From: Spirochaetaceae bacterium
GTDB taxonomy: Bacteria; Spirochaetota; Spirochaetia; Treponematales; Breznakiellaceae
NCBI GenBank assembly: GCA_031255315.1
Contig: JAIRSS010000087.1
Location: forward strand, 1-6,661
DNA length: 6,661 bases
Direction: 5' to 3'
Under the pieces are notes generated by a model. That model ran no database searches and had not been told where the DNA came from. It saw only the letters and a program-made list of their open reading frames with translations. Shown piece by piece: positions 5,706 through 6,661 of this stretch. The translations under genes and the position numbers were made by a program. Each line of letters opens with the position of its first letter. Position 1 is the stretch's first letter.

Positions 5706-5746
5706 GTTTTACAGGGTGTACAAAAACAGGTCATACAATAACCGAA

Positions 5747-5791
5747 GGATTGCTTCGCCCGGAAATTTGCCGCCCGCCCGTAATGACGGGC
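5747..5791 (+). repeat. Dispersed hairpin element, copy 2 (diverged)
   Basis: It begins GGATTGCTTCG, identical to 517-527, and ends with AATGACG (5782-5788), as copy 1 does. The centre differs and is longer. The right part forms its own perfect hairpin, GCCCGT (5776-5781), loop AATG, ACGGGC (5786-5791), 12 bp beyond the stop of the TRAP gene. It lies in the same orientation as copy 1. It may add a stem-loop to the 3' end of the TRAP transcript. Confidence 0.55.
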
Positions 5792-5803
5792 AGCCCTCCA
5801 GTG

Positions 5804-6661
5804 TCAGTCGTCCTTTAAGGCGGCCAACTCCCGGATAGAGGTAATGTTGTTCACGCAGCAAATAACCAAAATGACAAACCCCATAAACCTGAGCAGCGGG
5901 TTGGGAATAACAAGTAATATTCCGGTCAGAATCAAGACGCACCTGAACGGCATGGACAGGGGTTTAGCAAAGCAGCCCGCCACTCCAATCCCGATGGCGT
6001 ACACCCCAGCGAAATTGATTACCGCCGCTGCGCCGACGCGGGAAAGCGGCCCGCCGAACAAGAGGGCTTTATCGTATATAAACGTGTAGGGGATGATAAA
6101 TGCGGGCAGGGCGATTAAACATGACAGTAATCCTGTTTTAAGCCAATCCGCCTGGGCCAGCTTCGCCGATAAAGAAACGGCGGAGCATACCGGCGGCGTG
6201 ATCGTTGAAAATCCGGCAAAATAAAAAATGAATAAATGGGCCGTGAGCGGTTCGATTCCCAGTTTCGTAAGGGTCGGAACAAAAATAGCGGCGGCCAGCA
6301 CATAGGAAGCCGCGGCCGGCAGCGCCATGCCGAAAACAATGCAAATCAGCATGGCGATAAACGGGCAAAACACTATCGGAATCTGTCCCGCGCCGATAAT
6401 TACATCAGAAATCTTTGCGCCGAAGCCGGTTAAAGAAATAAGCGTTATGATTATCTGCGAACCGGCCAGCATGGACGCGACGTTAACAATATTCTTCGCC
6501 CCTGATATTGCAATACTGTTAAACTGTTTCAATGCGGCGGCAAGGCCGGCTTTTGGATTTTTTTCATTTCGCAACAGGACGAACAGAAAAATGCCGAACC
6601 CTCCGGCGGCGGCGTAAAACGCGGAAAGCGCCGCGGTAAATCCGCTGAAAAGAAAAAAAAG
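5804..6661 (-). CDS. TRAP transporter fused permease (4TM/12TM type), C-terminal part, cut by the right edge
   Basis: The last 285 residues of a larger membrane protein are visible; the frame is open to the window edge. Only a TTG codon at 6574 gives an apparent internal start, and the frame upstream of it continues with a membrane segment (LFFLFSGFTAALSAFYAAAG), so the gene extends beyond the window. Hydrophobic segments alternate with family landmarks: FGMALPAAASYVLAAAIFVPTL, where DctM proteins usually have GMGLPT, then LTAHLFIFYFAGFSTITPPV, with the conserved ITPPV, and a C-terminal pair of helices ending VNNITSIREL. Such fused DctQM proteins import organic acids or similar solutes using a Na+ gradient together with a periplasmic binding protein, often of the TAXI type. 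No binding-protein gene is visible. The base composition looks less GC-rich than rlmI. The family is clear; the substrate is unknown. Confidence 0.85.
   Translation of the reverse strand, partial: LFFLFSGFTAALSAFYAAAGGFGIFLFVLLRNEKNPKAGLAAALKQFNSIAISGAKNIVNVASMLAGSQIIITLISLTGFGAKISDVIIGAGQIPIVFCPFIAMLICIVFGMALPAAASYVLAAAIFVPTLTKLGIEPLTAHLFIFYFAGFSTITPPVCSAVSLSAKLAQADWLKTGLLSCLIALPAFIIPYTFIYDKALLFGGPLSRVGAAAVINFAGVYAIGIGVAGCFAKPLSMPFRCVLILTGILLVIPNPLLRFMGFVILVICCVNNITSIRELAALKDD

Noticed and set aside
5547..5741. Short plus-strand open frame in the spacer before the rlmI-like gene
   Set aside because: It has no ribosome binding site and no recognisable product, and it overlaps the promoter region and a hairpin. 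A small internal ATG near 5664 is equally unsupported.

Overview
The window is a chromosomal stretch of a bacterium whose coding DNA is GC-rich by eye. It carries four recognisable protein genes, plus the first codons of a fifth at the left edge. The gene set is a loosely lipoboxed D,D-peptidase lipoprotein, a CPA2 antiporter fused to a PTS EIIA domain, a long RlmI-type rRNA methyltransferase and a fused TRAP permease. Together with dispersed hairpin repeats of the ATTGCTTCG...AATGACG type, this fits an anaerobic, host-associated bacterium, with a Treponema-like spirochaete as my best guess. That assignment is inference; there is no rRNA or other decisive marker here.

Layout. Positions 1-71 (minus) hold the start of an unidentified gene, with a strong ribosome binding site at 79-83 and a candidate promoter at 164-192. 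Positions about 193-600 have no credible gene. They are a repeat-rich, hairpin-rich intergenic block with several perfect inverted repeats, a near-perfect 26-bp direct repeat and one copy of a dispersed hairpin element. Positions 652-2031 (plus) encode a lipoprotein joining a flavodoxin-like domain to an M15 metallopeptidase. It converges, with a 21-bp gap holding a GC hairpin, on the antiporter-EIIA gene at 2053-4119 (minus). Upstream of that is an AT-rich 90-bp spacer with a good promoter, then the rlmI-like gene at 4210-5547 (minus). A 256-bp spacer follows, with two hairpins and a second, diverged copy of the dispersed repeat. The 3' part of a TRAP fused permease gene at 5804-6661 (minus) runs off the right edge.

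The genes do not form one pathway. The lipoprotein should act on peptidoglycan outside the cytoplasmic membrane. The antiporter probably couples monovalent cation/proton exchange to the phosphorylation state of the PTS. The methyltransferase modifies 23S rRNA, and the TRAP protein is the membrane part of a sodium- or proton-driven solute importer. The antiporter gene has its own promoter, so it need not depend on transcription from rlmI. I found no CRISPR array, tRNA, rRNA, transposase or defence system. The most unusual items are the flavodoxin-like/M15 lipoprotein fusion, which has lost its flavin phosphate-loop residues, and the hairpin-repeat block in front of it.
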